A stretch of DNA of 64,000 bases from Whitmania pigra (Eukaryota > Annelida > Clitellata > Hirudinida > Haemopidae), in the NCBI GenBank assembly GCA_021613335.1, contig JAJTWR010000263.1, positions 2,687,001 through 2,751,000 on the forward strand. The letters are read 5' to 3'. Position 1 is the stretch's first letter. Every line of letters starts with the position of its first letter. This document shows positions 52,975 through 62,560 of the stretch, piece after piece. The notes under the pieces were generated by a model. It saw only the letters and a program-made list of their open reading frames with translations, did not search any database and was not told the DNA's origin. A program made the position numbers and the translations under genes.

Positions 52975-55900
52975 GTATAATTAAATTTTAAAACCAGGGA
53001 GATTGTTTAAGCAAAAGAGACATTGTCAAATTATGAAGAATAATGTAAGTCGGACATGAAATGATAAGAAAATAATTTACTAACTGGAACCTCCCACAAT
53101 GAGAATTTAACTGGATCTGGATCTTTACTGAGCAGAGATATGCGAATCTACAATGGTAGATGAAAGTGCAGGTGGTGGATAAAAAAGATGATTGAATCCT
53201 TAAAAGTATCGACACCTGTTCTGAGTATAAGGTAGCCAAGGTTGAGTGAAAACAGATATCACTATAACCGATGAAATAATTTGTTTAATTTTTTAGATCT
53301 TAATTACATAACATTCCTCTCCATAGTGGAAGACAGCGACGAAACAACCAACCCTACCTGCCTGGCACAACAGGCAGAGATGCTTATAAATTATACGAGC
53401 AGTCCGTGGCTGCTTACCAACAGTTGTTAAGTTTTACGAAATACTTTCAAATAACATGCAAATTTTTCTAGATTCATCAATGCCACATAATTAATGTCAT
53501 TCATTTCTTCGCTTATAATACTATAATTAGTATAATAAAATACTTAATAATAAAATAATTACTATTTTTACTATTAATCAATATAATATAAATAATATAA
53601 TATTTATCACAAGTCATCTACATAATTACCTCCATAATAGAATTAATTCAATAGATAAACATTCTTACTAATTATAACTATCATTCCCTACCTCTCCATG
53701 GTTGATAGGCTCGAGTTGAGAAAACTCAGTCAAGCATTCCACATCATTTTCCGTTGTTGCATTTGAACCTACGCTTTGAGGCTGAATCCAATTTCTGCAC
53801 TCTTCTTGTGTAATTGCAAAGTACTTCCATGGAAAGTAATCTTTGCCATCGATGGATCTCTCGAGGATCCAATTTCCCGGCCTTGGAGAATTTCCCGACT
53901 TGATGATGATGTGGGCCACTTGGTACATCTGCAATCGGATTGGCAATTATTAAATGCCGCGCAACAGTTTAACGGGCGGGTTGATCGAATGTATTGCATT
54001 CCTGCTTGCAGCGATAATGGAAACGGCCTTAATGTGTCTTGTTCCATCCTGAACTGCCAGAAAGTGCCCTTGCTAAGGTACGTAAATGTACTACATGAAT
54101 GGTAGGGCGATTAAAAACATATCTTCTTATTCGAACACACAGGGCATTCAAAACATAATCTAAACACATCTTGATTCGAGAACTTATCATTATTAAATCC
54201 AAACTACAGATTAATATTTAAAAAGGTGGGAAGTGTGCGAATTCTAATAATTTACTATATTATAGATAAATATACATTGCATAGATTTTACACAAGAATT
54301 AATGTATTATTTAACCAAATTTATATCTTGGCGTCAGTGGCGGATTTAGGGGGCCGGGGAGAGCCATCCCCCCCCCCCCCCGTCATTTTAAAGTCAAAGA
54401 AAAAAAGCTAAAATCTACCGATAAACTTTGTCCTACACGCTTACACAACACACACACACACTATATGATAGTGCTTAACTATCGTACATTTAAAGTTTGA
54501 AAGTAAGATTGTCCCTATAATTTAGGAATTGGCCGGAGTCACTTTTTAGCCGGGCCGTTATTAATAGTGTAATTTTCTGCAGTTCTTCAACTTTTTAAAA
54601 CAAATATTTGCAATGCTAACATGAAAATTCATTGATGAATTGGTTGTAATTTGTCATTTCAAGACTCATTTCTACACACGAAACATAGTTTTTGCTATTC
54701 CTTCATTAACTATCTTTGATTATCAACCTTAATCAAAGTCTAAAGAGAAATTCAGTCTTTTTGAGTCGCTTGACTTTAGGATAGAATGAAAAAGGTCACC
54801 TTTTAAAGTTTTACGACCAAGGGGTTTGCCCCTTGGAAAAGCTGAAACGACATCCCTGTATCTGAGAAGGCATAGATAGAACAAAAGAACAAGTGGAAGA
54901 AGAAAAGTGTAGGTATAATTTTGGATGATCCTTTCTTTTGGAAGGTGCATCCTAACGAGCTGCTGTCAGAGCGGCAAACCTGGAGTGGATGGATGGGTGG
55001 ACGGACGGATGGATGGATGGCCCACCTGCCAGCCCAAGTGATAGTGAAAGCAGTTCTAAATGGCATTCGTGGTCAGACGTTTGCCAAAGAATGAGGAAAC
55101 ATTACTGTTTTTTAAGTCTAACTATTTTAAGAGCGGCTTTATTCCACAAAGGTGCTCCAAGTATCGGACTACTTTGTTTATTATGATGAGTTGTTATGAA
55201 TTATTATTACTGGGCGTCGGTAAACGAGTGATTAATTATTGGTGCGACCCCATTAGGAGTTCAAATCCCAGCCTCTATCATGAGCTTTTATAACTAATAC
55301 CTGATGATTTTATTCCATCAAATAAGAGATTTTATGATAACTTAGATTCAGACATAGAATAGACGTTAGCATTTAAAAGTTGTCTAAATTTCTTATACAT
55401 GTTTTACGACATTCCCCGGCTAAATCCCGCTTAAAATTTGCAGGGGCAGGGGTCCCCGGTCGATTCCTACTTATAATGCTATTTTGCAGTGTTGTAAAAA
55501 TTACTTCATTTCGGTAATTAGTTACAAGTAAAAGTAATAGCTCAAAAGGTTACTTAAGTATAAGTAAGAGTATTGTCTCAAAAAGTTACTCAAGTAAAAG
55601 TAAAAAGTTACAGCATCCAAAAGTTACTTTTAAGTAAAAATTACAAGTTACTTTGATGCCGCCATTATTGTGATCATACATCATTCCGTATTATTTAAAA
55701 GGAATTGTTTCTATTAACGTTAAAACAATTATTGGTATTAACTGCTAGTATTAACAGTCATTAAGTAATAACATTTGAACTAGTGCATTTTTTGGTTTTT
55801 TATTATTTATTACAATCACAAACATTTGTTAATTTTTAACATAACTAAGTCCTCGAATAGTTTGTCACTCGTTATAGTCCTTCGGCTGTTCATACCGGCA

Positions 55901-58831
55901 TAGCTGAATAAACGTTCAACAGCTGCACTAGCTGGCAGAGGAGCGTTCAACTGGATAAATAATGTTCATGTCATCTGATCGGTCTTGAAGATACTGCATC
56001 AGAATATCAGTTGACCTTGTGCAATTGAAGAAACTGTCTTCAACACTGTCAACATCAGATGAATGAGATGCTTTCAGCTCGTCCACCATTGCTGCATTAG
56101 AAGATGCTATTTTGGCTACCAGTTTCTCATGAAGCTTGACAACCGTTGGCAACAGATATCCCGTATTCCTTAACTTCTGTTGGATGCATGCGTTCCACGT
56201 GCTTCTTCAAGTTAGATGAAGAACCTTCACATGCTGAACATGTAGTTTTTGTTTCTGTTGTCAGAGTAGGCATGCATACTTATATTATTTTCCTTTGATT
56301 GAAATCTGAACATTTTGTTCAAATACGGCCACGGACTGTCTTCACCCTTGTTCCTCTTATCTTCGCTAACGACACTCAAATTGGCTTCAAATGAATCCAT
56401 ACTACGATGTATTAAATCTTATATTATTACAATATTATATTAAAAAAGTTTTGGTGTGACTAATCAACAATTTCCGATTTAACAAAAACGACCGGCGATA
56501 ACCACAATAACAAACTAATTTAAAATTTTATTTATGTTACTTTGTAACGTCTTGTGCCAAAAAGGTAACGAATTAAAAGTATGACCGAAAATAGTAATTT
56601 GTTACAAGTAAAAGTAAACAAATTTTTTTGTAACTGTTACAAGTAAAAATTACCAAAAAATGTAATTAATTACATGTAATTCGTTACTGCACAACACTGC
56701 TATTTTGCATATTCTACAAGTTCTGCTCGTTAAATTTAATTGAAATTTTATAGATTGTATACAAGAAAATGATGTCATGTATGAAATTGAGTAACATTTA
56801 ACTTATAATTAACGTGAACCATTTACAAAGAGATTTACTATAATAATCATCTTTTGTGATTCCTGTAATAACAATTATTTACTGGACATGCTCACCCGCG
56901 AATTTCTCGAAAAACAAAATCAAAGGCATTTGTCGATGAAATCCCAATAATATTCCCCGCTAAATTTTAAAATATATTACTTAAATATGACTTTGTGAAT
57001 GATATAAAGAATGCTTGGGTCAAAAATCAGCAGTAATTTAATAGATAACTTTGTAAATTTAAACTTTTATAAAACTTCTACATTGAATAAATTTGATTGT
57101 AAAAAACCTTAAATAATTTTTGTAATACAATTTTGTAATGGTTCAAATACAATAAGCAATAAGGCTGTGAAATATCCGCCGTACTATAGATTCAGCAAGC
57201 GGTTTAGGGTAGACCTTAAGGGTTCCAGTATTTGCCCCCCCCCCGCCGAAGTGTTCTAGATCAGCCACTGTTTGTTGTGCAAGTTAGCTCAGGGGAAGGC
57301 GTTCCTATAAAGTTTATAAACGATGACAAAAGCAAAATTCTCGTCGTGTTCTCTAGAGACGTCATGTGAGGTAAAGGCAACGGTGGTTGTTCTTATGGCG
57401 CTATATAAATACATTTATTATTATTATTATTAAGTCAAATGAGTTGACAAATTTATTTATTTTGTTATAATTAGAAAACATTTTCTGTAAACAAAATTTT
57501 CTTAACGACGTGCTCGTCAATGGGGGTAAATTGCAAGTTAGGGGTGAAATAGCACATTGAAATATTTCAATTATTACGCTGATTTTATTCAATTAGAGAG
57601 AAATGATCCACGAAAATTTATTAAAAATCGTGGAGAGGAGATTAAGAATACATACAAATACATAAACACAAGCTGGTGGTGCACTGACGATTATCATTAT
57701 GCAGCCTCTTGTTCAATAATTTGGAAGTCATAATTACATTTGACGTCAGTTCATTTCAAATATGCGTGGTTAGGACGGAAATGCTCAGGATTTTCGTCAG
57801 GTGATAAATTTTATGGCTTATTCGTGTCCAAAAATTCGCGGCTCACAATCTTAGGCTTTTCAGACTTTTGTTGCTCTGTGTGCAAAATACTTTTATCTTA
57901 GCAAGTACAGAGCTAACAATCTAAACATAGCTTAAACCTAAAAGCCTAAGGTGTAGGTGTTAATTGTCTGAAATCCTTTACATCCACTTGGCCCACAAAA
58001 ATGTTTTTATGGCTAATTATAAGTATAATTCATTCATTCCTCCCAACAGATCCAACAGCAGTAACGACAACAACAATAACAATAATAATAATAACAATAA
58101 GATCAGATGTTTTTATCTTTGCATGTAACCAATGATTCGGCAAGCAGCAAGGATTAGAAGTCAAAAATTGATGATGTAAATATCAGACACTAAATAAATA
58201 ATAATTATAAAAATTCTGTGTTTCCTCTTTTACTTCTACTGAGGACATAAATGACCACTTCAACCCAAGCAAGGTAAAATGAATTGCATTTAGCAGCTCA
58301 TCGTTAAGAGAAATAATTCTAACGTATCTTAATTAAAATGAATAACTATTTACTTGGAATAATAACAACGAAACAGGTTTACTTAAGATTGCAATTTTTA
58401 AGATTAACTATTTTCAACTGTTATAAGTACGTACTAAACAAATTTCTAAAAAATGCCTTAATAAAAATAATAACTATTTTTCCTTAAAATAATAACTAAT
58501 TCCTGCACAGTTAGTCACGTTGCAGAAATGGTTATCGTCTTTAACGTAATAACCTGTCTTAAGTCCAGAGTGATGGTCACCCAATTGAACTCAGATCCCC
58601 TGGCAAGTGTTGGACTCTGCCACCAAGTCATGGAATCATGGAGGGCATTTGTTATTGGGAAAGAATCTCCATATTCTCCCCGTGAGCACACACTGCAGTG
58701 CAGCTTGTACTTTCTGTCTGAAGAGGCACTAGGAATACAGTAAGCCTCTGGACCAAACCAAGCGTCTCCACATGTGGCATTAGTTTCTATGTGTGCAAAG
58801 GAGGCAATGTTCACAAAGTGTTGTGGAATTT
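30505..58831 (-). CDS. LAMA: Laminin alpha chain (multi-exon, first exon not found)
   Basis: Secreted basement-membrane protein; the alpha chain assembles with beta and gamma chains through a coiled coil and binds cell receptors through its LG domains. All domain blocks lie on one strand in the expected order: laminin N-terminal (LN) domain, LE modules, one laminin IV (L4) domain, a small Cys-rich region, coiled coil, LG1-LG5, then stop TAA at 30505. The LG tail identifies an alpha chain. The 12 consecutive exons from 58831 to 46558 and 46081 to 44263 keep phase. The signal-peptide exon lies upstream of 58831 and was not identified. Compared with alpha1/alpha2 chains, the long LE arrays and the second L4 domain are missing or not recognised. 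Introns are unusually rich in minisatellites and transposons. The block structure is given in the following entries. Confidence 0.9.
32460..37541 (-). other. Laminin alpha: LG1-LG3 domains and linker
   Basis: LG1: exons 37392-37541 (IEFSFRTNSADLNQLLLLIH), 36992-37131 (FMAVELVGGKVRFSWRVG), 36366-36517 (FFVGGVPHDYQ) and about 36.09-36.23 kb (FSGCIGEVLLDEHPV). LG2: about 35.64-35.77 (VVSLTFKSFWRNSFLF), 35.21-35.34 (GEFVILGLKDGRIVF), 34.88-35.01 (SMYFGGVPTYVV) and 34.44-34.59 kb (CMKDVTINSV). LG3: about 33.99-34.12 (FKASSPGALLLLSI), 33.28-33.41 (KKGGLEVLLRWNERLLRF), 32.94-33.11 (ALFVGGVPPDVLEPQ and FNGCISELIVNN) and 32.46-32.72 kb. The last encodes CHTQ followed by a Ser/Thr/Pro-rich linker. LG modules bind integrins and dystroglycan in known laminins. 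Confidence 0.85.
33426..33730. repeat. 20-bp minisatellite, about 15 copies
   Basis: Head-to-tail units of the type GTGATTGATAATTATAACAA, drifting to GTGAATGATAATTATATCAT and ATTAAATGATAATTATAACA, lie in the laminin intron between the LG3 exons. Confidence 0.95.
40345..40465. repeat. 20-bp minisatellite, about 5-6 copies
   Basis: Repeats of the type CACATTGATTGAAATCCAA lie directly next to a coiled-coil exon of the laminin gene, in its intron. Confidence 0.9.
40600..40670. repeat. (ATT)n microsatellite
   Basis: An interrupted ATT tract lies in a laminin intron. Confidence 0.9.
41334..41592. repeat. 28-bp minisatellite, about 9 copies
   Basis: Near-identical units carrying TTGTACCTACC and TAATTATAATATTAACC are arrayed in tandem. 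The array abuts the acceptor-distal side of the laminin Cys-rich exon at 41.6 kb. Confidence 0.95.
42908..43036 (+). mobile_element. tRNA-derived SINE copy A
   Basis: The head begins GCGAGTTAGCTCAGATGG, with an intact RNA polymerase III box A (TTAGCTCAGATGG at about 42914-42926). Box B (GTGTTCGCAACCC) follows at about 42973-42985. The body ends in GGGGCGCTATATAAATTG. A second copy with the same head and tail lies at 57,277. It sits in a laminin intron, antisense to the gene. Confidence 0.8.
43040..44260. other. Laminin intron, nothing coding recognised
   Basis: AT-rich intron between the L4 end and the Cys-rich exon. A (TA)n run lies near 43,940. A 76-residue open frame at 43227-43457 has no supported function. 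I could not find the LE exons expected after L4 here. Confidence 0.45.
44430..44540. repeat. (ATC)n microsatellite in laminin intron
   Basis: About 35 ATC units with one ACC interruption. It is the same motif class as the tract at 15 kb. The poly-His and poly-Asp frames here are artefacts. Confidence 0.95.
45038..45112. repeat. (AAT)n microsatellite in laminin intron
   Basis: Interrupted AAT units lie between two L4 exons. Confidence 0.9.
47347..47415. repeat. Left copy of a ~70-bp duplication in the laminin intron
   Basis: AAATCCATAGATGATGAAAT and the following bases to ...TTAATTATTATAGTG recur at 48,635-48,706. The left copy includes the working 3' splice region of the exon ending at 47345. 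Confidence 0.85.
47440..48250 (-). mobile_element. LINE fragment, copy 2 of the 12.6-14.1 kb family
   Basis: The minus strand encodes VFSLTSPSIEEVRQVIRKG, then the RT stretch GDVPGLPGCIEH followed by VVWLDLANAYGSVP. A further block, FQFVLFPRLMWPLTIYEI, closely matches the copy at 12.7-12.9 kb. An internal deletion joins the SAPGPNG-equivalent region (FCIKYAQRIQ) directly to GDVPG. The 3' tail at 47.44-47.60 kb matches the tail fragment at 62.45 kb. The copy is dead, and it lies in a laminin intron in the same orientation as the gene. Confidence 0.8.
48330..48640. repeat. Fragment of the dispersed repeat disrupted at 55.4-56.8 kb
   Basis: From about 48,368 the sequence AATGCTATTTTGCATG and the following ~60 bp match the sequence flanking the hAT insertion at 55,487-56,699. 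This copy lacks that insertion and so preserves the empty target site. Confidence 0.65.
48706..48886. repeat. 10-bp minisatellite, about 18 copies
   Basis: Alternating GAGTAAGAGT and GATTAGGAGT units are arrayed in tandem directly after the right copy of the 70-bp duplication. Confidence 0.93.
48921..50600 (+). mobile_element. Decayed hAT transposon in laminin intron
   Basis: The left terminus CAGGGGTCTCCAAACTACGG at 48921 is a typical hAT end. The C-terminal transposase region is at 50.18-50.59 kb on the plus strand, split by frameshifts: FQNPFHAKVAQ, then LQLEVIELQAMNSL, then FPNINNFASRYLSIFG and YEQTFSRMKYLKNN, ending in NLRSIFCML and TAA. This follows the SPIN/Charlie-like pattern LxxELIELQCD, FGSTYxCEQTFS and LRxIL. 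The N-terminal half is not recognisable. The right terminal repeat was not found, so the end coordinate is that of the ORF. Confidence 0.75.
51064..51118. repeat. (AAT)n microsatellite
   Basis: Near-perfect AAT units lie just outside a laminin exon. Confidence 0.9.
52655..52806. repeat. (TATAT)n pentanucleotide array
   Basis: About 30 ATATT units with a recurring GTATC variant lie in a laminin intron between LN exons. The Tyr/Ile-rich open frames over it are artefacts. Confidence 0.95.
54335..57270. mobile_element. Large hAT-like element with nested insertions
   Basis: The left end CAGTGGCGGATTTAGG at 54335 and the inverted right end CAGTGGCTGATCTAG at 57,256-57,270 form a terminal inverted repeat, each followed by a C/G run (54,370 and 57,235). 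The flanking octamers (54,327-54,334 and 57,271-57,278) agree at only 5 of 8 positions, so the target duplication is eroded or doubtful. Inside are the repeat family also seen at 5982 and the complete smaller hAT at 55,487-56,699. The whole stack lies in the longest laminin intron. Confidence 0.6.
55487..56699 (-). mobile_element. hAT transposon, internally deleted, with 8-bp target duplication
   Basis: The ends CAGTGTTGT and ACAACACTG are perfect 9-bp inverted repeats, flanked by identical octamers CTATTTTG at 55,479-55,486 and 56,700-56,707. On the minus strand a BED-type zinc finger (CSACEG followed by LKKHVERMHP) lies near 56.2 kb. The hAT dimerisation motif follows at 55.8-55.95 kb (ASAAVERLFSYAGMNSRR, then DKLFEDLVMLKIN), with a 74-residue open frame at 55928-56152 between. 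The catalytic core is deleted. Sub-terminal repeats of the type AAGTAAAAGTAA fill both ends. Confidence 0.9.
57277..57432 (+). mobile_element. tRNA-derived SINE copy B with (ATT)n tail
   Basis: Head GCAAGTTAGCTCAG (box A) and tail GGCGCTATATAAATAC match copy A at 42,908; the middle is diverged and box B is degraded. It ends in an ATT run and lies immediately next to the right end of the large hAT-like element. Confidence 0.7.
57433..58500. other. Laminin intron, nothing recognised
   Basis: AT-rich intronic sequence downstream (minus strand) of the first recognised LN exon. No reading frame or repeat of note is present apart from a short (AAT/AAC)n run near 58,075. Confidence 0.5.
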
Positions 58832-59269
58832 CTGCGAAAGTAGTAATTATCAATTTCATTAATATTATTAATTATTATTATCCATCACTTAGACCTTTAT
58901 GCAATTAATGTTAAACTCGTAAAATCGAATGACCAGGTAAAAACATGGTTTAACTTCATTTTATTAGTAAATAATATTTATTCAAAATATAATAACATTC
59001 TGAGGCAAATAAGATAAAAACAAATTAAAGCTAATGCAGCGATTAATCAAGTTTTCAAAGAGCGCCTTGGTCGAAAAAATGCGTGACTAGTTTCTCACTG
59101 AGTGATGAGACCAAAAATAAAAACATCGAGAAATAATCTCGCGAGAAGCACGAGGAAGTGAGGGATGAGAAAGCTATAAATTTCCCTTGAGACCATGAGC
59201 TGCAAAAACACAACATCAAAAGAAGGATAAAAGTGAGAAACTATGGATGGTTGCTGGTCTTGATTTTGC

Positions 59270-59793
59270 TTGAGCTTTTTTCGTTTCAAAAGCCGCGAAA
59301 GACAATATGGCCATAAATTAGGCCCAAACATTGAAAATCCCACAAACACCGTTATTTCGACAGGAAGCGTCATATGGTTCATAAAACAAATAAACACATA
59401 TACATCTGATCGGCGGAGTGAAACAAAGAAAGTCAAGGAAATGGTTAAAAATTGGATAACGTTGGAATAAGCTTGTTCGCCAAGCCGGGATTAAAAACGA
59501 CGTAAATGATTTTTAATGAAGTATTTCACATTTGGACATGCATTTACCAAATATTTATTGAAATTCCGGCATTTATTTACTCACCAACCCGAGCGTCGAC
59601 ATCGGAAGACTCGAATTTTAAAGTAGACAAAGAGCCCGCGCAGTCGGCATTGAAAAAAAGAGGGACTACGTTTATGTACAATAAAATCAAGCTTAACGAT
59701 CGCATTATTTATAGACTGTTTTATTTATTTTTGTTTCATTACATTATTTGCATTACAAATAATTACCTAAAATTAGAAATCGGCAGTATTTAA
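59270..59793 (+). other. Possible coding frames upstream of laminin, unsupported
   Basis: Two plus-strand frames, 59270-59470 and 59506-59793, contain hydrophilic segments that look less random than the surroundings (for example GPNIENPTNTVIST and STSEDSNFKVDKEPAQSALK). The first overlaps a hydrophobic minus-strand frame at 59095-59436, and only one of these can be real. The first has no ATG in frame. No family was recognised. Confidence 0.2.
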
Positions 59794-60618
59794 AATCTCT
59801 AAATCAACGTGTTCAACTTCAGAAAATGTGAAGAAATTTGTCATCTACAATCCAAAAATTAAGTTTTCAATTGAAAGCATCCAGAAACGCTAAGGGAGTT
59901 GCTAACAACTCCGGTAAAGAAGACTGATTCCAGGCAACATTTCAAACATTTTATCCCAGTTTGCGGCCCTGTTAGCGCCCATGCATAAGTCGGTATGAAA
60001 CACATCCCTCATGGAACTTATCACATTCATTCCAATGAAATGTTATTTGCTATATAAATATTAACTAGCATTCACGATTTCTTATTCAACTTATTCTTTC
60101 TTGATTAAAGCTATTCACTATTCACATTTTTAGAGCATGTAACTCTATTTCAATTGTATGCAGGAGCAAATTTCTAAGAGACAAAATGTCGCAGAGGATT
60201 AGGAATTTTCAATAAAACTTTGAAATTATTATAAAGAATTACATGATCAATCGAGAATACATTAAGCAAATAGCGAGTCATTATTGTATATTTTCATTAT
60301 TTTTCATAACGATTTTTAAAACATATTTTTAATAATGTAAATATAATTAAGATTTTTTATGTTTTGAATGAAGGATTTTCTCATAGTTATCTGTCTGAGC
60401 ATCAAAAACCTTTAATCTCTTGGCAAAATGATTGATTTTCTGGGTTTTTAATCAAATTTTGAAACTATTTATTAGGTAATTGATCTATTTTTGCTTTTTC
60501 GTCTTAATAAAAAAAATTTCTTAAATTATAGAGGTACACATTTACGTTGTATTATTGAAGTTACTTTTTAATGACACATTGAAATAAAATATCTCAAATA
60601 CAAAATAAAATTTTAGAC

Positions 60619-60867
60619 AAACATTTTACGGAATATATCGATGACAATGTTTTTTTATTTCCATTGTTAGAGTATGGTGGAAAAATACAATCCCTTTTAG
60701 ATGGCGAGCTTACTTTAACAAACATATCTACAAATCATAAAAACGCACCCATACAATGCGCTTCTTACGTTAAACTTTTTAAACAGAAACGACCTGTTAC
60801 AGATGAGCTGTCAATAATGAGCAGCTTCTTTGAAACCCACAGTAATTACTTGATGAGTGGACTTTAA
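60619..60867 (+). CDS. Orphan terminal exon, unknown protein
   Basis: After a TTTTAG acceptor at 60618 an open frame of 82 codons runs to TAA. It contains FTEYIDDNVFLFPLLEYGG, DGELTLTNIS, APIQCASYVKLFKQKRPVTD and FFETHSNYLMSGL. The frame is open across the whole exon and composition differs from neighbouring AT-rich DNA. No partner exon upstream was found and I do not recognise the family, so it may be the last exon of a gene or a transposon relic. Confidence 0.3.
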   Translation, partial: KHFTEYIDDNVFLFPLLEYGGKIQSLLDGELTLTNISTNHKNAPIQCASYVKLFKQKRPVTDELSIMSSFFETHSNYLMSGL

Positions 60868-61129
60868 ATCTAGTTTATAAAAATGATGTTCATTAACAAA
60901 ATTGGATTAAACAACGGAGGAAGATTCACAGCATCGTTGGCCCTTCAGAGCTTATAACAAGGAACAGGCAAACTATTTAACAAGAAAGTAGATGTATGAA
61001 AGTGTAATATACAACTTTTTTTTTTGTTTTTTTTTTTAATTTTTGAGATCGCAATCTTGCCTATATTTACAAAATATAATTCTTTAATTTGGTCAAGATA
61101 AAATTTTTCGGGAATACAATGCTGACGCT

Positions 61130-62392
61130 CAGAGATGGGTAGTTACTAACTATTAGTTGTTAACTACTTTAAAGTAGTTAAGAGGTAGTTAATGACTACT
61201 CTTAAAAAAGTAGTTAAAAATAGTAGTTACCTACTTTTAAAGTAGTTATTAACTACAAATAGTTAACTACTTTTTAACTACTTAACTTAGTTTTTTTTAC
61301 TTAGTTAAAAATAGTAGTTACCTACTTTTAAAGTAGTTATTAACTACAAATAGTTAACTACTTTTTAACTACTTTTAATAAAATGTTAAAATTTAAAAAT
61401 AAAATGAACAAAAATAAATTTTTTCCAATTTTCCAATTTGGTACATCACTTTAAAAGCTTAGTTTCTTTGATTTCAAATTTTGCTTACTACCGCCATTTC
61501 TCACTTCTGAATTATTACTTAGTAGCAGTATTTTGAAAACGTTTTATATAAATTGTGGGACGTTATCGAGCGCCTAAAACTCTGACGAACCATATTTGGT
61601 AACAATCTGTTAGTTTGATTCTCCAACATCGTTCCTGAGTCTGAAAAGCTATCATGAAAAAATGTTCAGCTCACAAGCGACCATCATTCTAAGAATGACA
61701 ATCAAAAGTAGATTGAAAAGTTACAAAACAAATTCCATGTCACATAATTCTGGTTATGCAAGTGTTCCTCAGCTAGTTGATGGGGACATTCAGCTAAAGT
61801 ATCTCTGTTTTAAAACACATAATGTCAGCAATAATCATTCTATTTCTATATTGCAATTTACTTATGCAATACTTACATACTATTATTTATCAAACTCGGC
61901 AAGGAATATCAAAGTCTGCTCAATTATCCAACTGTTTTTGCTGCACTCATCAAAATTAATTCGACATTACCAAGCTCAGCAGCAGTTGAAAGACTTTTAG
62001 TGTAGCACGGGCAGGTTTTATGTAACAGACGAGGTAAATTATCGGATAATCATATCGACATGATGATTTTTAAGAGATCGCCTAAAACATTCATTGTATA
62101 CTGTTTCAATTTTGTTTTTGATTAATTTGGGCAATAAAATTTTGTTGATAATGTTACACCAGTGTAAATAAATGTGCTAATAAATTATGTCTTGTTCAGT
62201 TGTCTAGAAAATTAATTTTATCAAATGTCAACTAAAAAGTAGTTAAAAAATAGTTAAAAAGTAGTTAACTACTATGCAAGTAGTTAAGGAGTAGTTACTA
62301 ACTACTTATTTAAAAAGTAGTTAAAAATAGTTACTAACTACTTTTTTATAAAAATAGTTAACTACTTTTTAAGTAGTTAAAGCCCATCTCTG
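61130..62392 (+). mobile_element. hAT transposon remnant with perfect 8-bp target duplication
   Basis: The ends CAGAGATGGG and CCCATCTCTG are perfect 10-bp inverted repeats, flanked by identical octamers CTGACGCT at 61,122-61,129 and 62,393-62,400. Both ends carry many sub-terminal TAGTTAACTACTTTTT blocks. The plus strand keeps a decayed C-terminal transposase. From about 61.94 kb, with an in-frame stop, come SSAAVERLL, then a break, then RGKLSDNHIDMMIFKRS. This is the hAT dimerisation domain pattern SSAAVERLFSxAG...LSDxxxDxLxFLK. The upstream part (61662-62000) is open but largely unrecognisable. Confidence 0.9.
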
Positions 62393-62444
62393 CTGACGCT
62401 TTCATTAGCTCTTGGTCAGGTCATTTGGATTTTTGTTGTTTCTT

Positions 62445-62560
62445 AAAACTCCGCCTTGGAGCTCCGACAGGGATCCTCAGAGGAGTTCCCCTGTCTTCAA
62501 ACGTTTAAGCCCTTAATCTCCTGACGTTTTCGGGGGTTGGGTCGCGATAAAGATAAAGAG
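62445..62560 (-). mobile_element. LINE 3' tail fragment
   Basis: AAACTCC, ATCAGAGGAGT/CTCAGAGGAGT, CGAACGTTT/CAAACGTTT and CTCCTGACG occur in the same order and spacing here and at 47.44-47.53 kb, the 3' end of LINE copy 2. It is a short 5'-truncated insertion. Confidence 0.55.

Larger units (their letters stand above)
51418..58831 (-). other. Laminin alpha: LN domain exons
   Basis: Exons 58554-58831, 53692-53928, 53091-53147, 52127-52243 and 51418-51507 (minus strand) join in phase. Hallmarks in order: NATCGDAWFGPEAYC, the HDSMTWWQSPTLARG motif (family NAIDGxxTWWQSP), WVTITLDLRQ, IIIKSGNSPRPGNWILERS, HGEIRISLLSKDP, RARYVRLRLQKIQ and YYYSISGITILGSCTCFGYG. The last leads into the first LE module. 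The LN domain mediates polymerisation of laminin networks. The intron at 53.9-58.5 kb is the longest and hosts the nested hAT elements. Confidence 0.9.

Noticed and set aside
52473..52991. 172-residue Tyr/Ile-rich frame on the plus strand
   Set aside because: Mostly the pentanucleotide array in a laminin intron on the other strand.
55190..55290. tRNA-like GGAGTTCAAATCCC box B motif
   Set aside because: No convincing box A or cloverleaf could be drawn; possibly a diverged SINE fragment, too weak to list.
59095..59436. 113-residue hydrophobic minus-strand frame
   Set aside because: It overlaps a plus-strand frame, has no family match, and hydrophobicity is expected from opposite-strand translation of AT-rich DNA.
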